From: Terriglobia bacterium
GTDB lineage: Bacteria; Acidobacteriota; Terriglobia; UBA7540
DNA: 6,291 nt
Reading direction: 5' to 3'
NCBI GenBank assembly: GCA_030040515.1
Contig: JASHTO010000706.1
Coordinates: forward strand, 1 to 6,291
Both the position numbers and the translations under genes were made by a program. Below are positions 4,941-6,291 of the stretch, in pieces. Position 1 is the first letter of the stretch. Each line of letters opens with the position of its first letter. The notes beneath the pieces were generated by a model. It worked only from the letters and a program-made list of their open reading frames with translations. It was not told where the DNA came from and searched no databases.

Positions 4941-6128
4941 ATGGCAACCCTCGGCATCTACATTCAAGTCCCGTTTTGTGCTTCCAAGTGCAGCTTCTGC
5001 AACTTCAGCTCACGCGTTGAACGCCGTGCGATCTACGATGATTACGCCGGCGCGCTCGAGCGTGAAATTGCACGCTGGCCCGGCATTGCCTCAGAGCAGG
5101 GGATTCCGGCGAATTTTCTCCTCCTTCCCGTCGATTCTGTTTATATGGGTGGCGGCACCCCGACTTTGCTGGGGGCGGAACGCCTGTGGGGGATCGTGCA
5201 TGCCTTGCGCGAGCGAATACGCCCGGGTGCGGACGTTGAATTCACGATGGAGACAACTCCCGGTTCGGCGGATGTTGACTTCCTTCATAGCCTGCTCGCC
5301 ATGGGCGTCAATCGATTGAGCATCGGCGCGCAGACGTTTGACAATCGCGAGCTTCAGGCTGTCGGCCGGTTGCATTCCGCATCCGATACCGTTGCGCTTA
5401 TGGAAAACGCGCACGCCGCGGGCTTCCGCAACCTCAGCCTTGACCTGATTGCCGGCCTGCCTTACCAAACCCACGAGTCGTTTCGCCACAGCCTGGAGCA
5501 GACAGTGAAACTGCGGCCTCAGCACGTGTCGCTCTACCTCTTCGAGGCGGATGAAAAGAGCCGCCTGGGAAGGGAAGTCGTGCACGGCGGCGGGCGATAT
5601 CACGCGGACACCGTTCCGAGCGACGACTTTATGGCCGACGAGTACGAATTTGGCCGGGAGTTCCTGGCGAGCGAAGGTTATGCGCAATACGAGATCTCGA
5701 ACTTCGCCTTGTCGGGCTTTGAATCGCGGCATAACATCAAGTACTGGCAACTGGCACCCTATCTCGGCCTCGGCGCCGGCGCGCATTCCTTCGATGGTAC
5801 GCGCCGGTGGTCAAATCGGGTGGATGTGCAGGATTACCTGGCGCATGGGGATGGGCGGCGCTCGCCCGTCGAGGCATGCCAGATCTTATCGACTGAGGAG
5901 CAAGTGGAGGAGTTTTTCTTTCTTGGCCTGCGGCAAGCGTGCGGCGTAGACTTGAACCTTGCCCGCGAGCGTTGGGGAGCGGGTTGCCTGGAACGGTGGG
6001 CAGACAAACTCGCTCAGCTCTGGCGAGAGGGTTTATTGATCTGCGAAGGCGAATGTATGCGGCTGCCGCCCAAGGCCTACGTGCTATCGAACGAAATCTT
6101 CCAGGAGTTTGTTGCCACACCGGCGTAG
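4941..6128 (+). CDS. hemW: Radical SAM haem chaperone HemW (HemN-like)
   Basis: The 395-residue product is slightly longer than typical HemW (about 380). The iron-sulphur motif C13-ASK-C17-SF-C20 is followed by N21-F22. True HemN has a fourth cysteine as C-x-C at this point, so this is HemW, a haem-binding protein that inserts haem into respiratory enzymes, rather than coproporphyrinogen oxidase. GGGTP (70-74), METTPGS (103-109), GVNRLSIGAQTF (122-133), LDLIAGLPYQT (168-178), YEISNFA (250-256), HNIKYW (264-269) and YLGLGAGAHSF (274-284) are the family blocks in order. The HemN C-terminal region fills about 315-395. The usual HIPFC is QVPFC here. There is no good Shine-Dalgarno before the ATG, and it lies 22 nt after yjbQ, so translational coupling is plausible. 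Older annotations may call it oxygen-independent coproporphyrinogen III oxidase. Confidence 0.93.
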   Translation: MATLGIYIQVPFCASKCSFCNFSSRVERRAIYDDYAGALEREIARWPGIASEQGIPANFLLLPVDSVYMGGGTPTLLGAERLWGIVHALRERIRPGADVEFTMETTPGSADVDFLHSLLAMGVNRLSIGAQTFDNRELQAVGRLHSASDTVALMENAHAAGFRNLSLDLIAGLPYQTHESFRHSLEQTVKLRPQHVSLYLFEADEKSRLGREVVHGGGRYHADTVPSDDFMADEYEFGREFLASEGYAQYEISNFALSGFESRHNIKYWQLAPYLGLGAGAHSFDGTRRWSNRVDVQDYLAHGDGRRSPVEACQILSTEEQVEEFFFLGLRQACGVDLNLARERWGAGCLERWADKLAQLWREGLLICEGECMRLPPKAYVLSNEIFQEFVATPA

Positions 6129-6130
6129 TT

Positions 6131-6189
6131 TGTAGCGACGGCCCCGCCCAGGCGGGACCGCCGGGCGACGCTCATCGAGCGCCGCTACA
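6131..6189 (+). repeat. Family A twin-hairpin dispersed repeat, copy 3
   Basis: The ends TGTAGCG (6131-6137) and CGCTACA (6183-6189) form a perfect 7-bp inverted repeat, 2 nt after the hemW stop. Hairpin 1 (6139-6148 with 6151-6160) has one C-A mismatch and shares the CCCGCCCAGGCGGGACC-type apex with copy 1. Hairpin 2 (6166-6173 with 6177-6184) also has one mismatch and the ATC loop. It fills almost the whole gap to the next gene. It is in the same orientation as the other two copies. Confidence 0.85.
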
Positions 6190-6209
6190 GCACTGAACCG
6201 AGGGGACCC

Positions 6210-6291
6210 ATGCCTGAGCCCGTTGTTGACTTACGCAGCGACACCGTAACCAAGCCGTCCGCGGCCATGCGCAAGGCGATGTACGACGCCG
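6210..6291 (+). CDS. ltaE: Low-specificity L-threonine aldolase (3'-truncated by window edge)
   Basis: Only the first 27 codons are visible. They read MPEPVVDLRSDTVTKPSAAM and onwards; DLRSDTVT(K/R)PS-AM is the hallmark N-terminus of the PLP-dependent threonine aldolase / beta-eliminating lyase family, which cleaves L-threonine or L-allo-threonine to glycine and acetaldehyde. AGGGG (6201-6205) lies 4 nt before the ATG and supports the start. The catalytic lysine and the rest of the protein are outside the window. The only sequence between it and hemW is a family A repeat plus about 20 nt, so it may depend on read-through from hemW or on a promoter I cannot see. The symbol is by family similarity. 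Confidence 0.88.
   Translation, partial: MPEPVVDLRSDTVTKPSAAMRKAMYDA

Noticed and set aside
5091..5786. 231-codon open frame on the - strand
   Set aside because: It lies fully inside hemW on the opposite strand. hemW has unambiguous family motifs across this whole stretch.

Overview
The window reads as a high-GC bacterial chromosome segment, most likely from an Acidobacteriota member. This rests on the bacillithiol gene bshC, a NodU-type carbamoyltransferase paired with a DUF5989-like small protein, a canonical sigma-54 promoter, and twin-hairpin dispersed repeats between genes. It is an inference from gene content, not a phylogenetic result. All recognised genes lie on the + strand.

Left part (1-2371). 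The window opens inside a carbamoyltransferase of the NodU/CmcH/TobZ/SxtI type, whose N-terminus lies outside. After 27 nt comes a 54-residue single-span membrane protein ending in APYIYTLF, which I assign to the DUF5989 family (SxtK-like). Next is a textbook sigma-54 -24/-12 promoter (1541-1557). Its predicted start site falls just before a 7-bp long-range stem that encloses a GC-rich, foldable leader. The leader runs into a 230-residue membrane-anchored protein of unknown function.

Centre (2372-4468). A 318-nt gap holds two families of palindromic elements. Family A is a GTAGCGG...CCGCTAC twin hairpin and family B is a GTAGGGGC...GCCCCTAC twin hairpin. A short promoter follows, so close to bshC that the mRNA may be nearly leaderless. 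bshC encodes the putative cysteine-adding enzyme that completes bacillithiol. A second family A repeat follows it, then a strong extended -10 promoter and a leader hairpin beside a good Shine-Dalgarno sequence.

Right part (4469-6291). yjbQ (UPF0047/TIGR00149 family) and hemW (radical SAM haem chaperone) are 22 nt apart and are probably co-transcribed. A third family A repeat lies between hemW and the start of a low-specificity L-threonine aldolase gene, which runs off the window end.

The right-hand genes are mostly conserved housekeeping functions (thiol redox, haem delivery, amino-acid metabolism). The accessory interest lies in the carbamoyltransferase/DUF5989 pair, the sigma-54-driven structured leader with its unknown membrane protein, and the repeats. 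I did not find CRISPR arrays, tRNAs, rRNAs, transposase genes or an obvious defence system.
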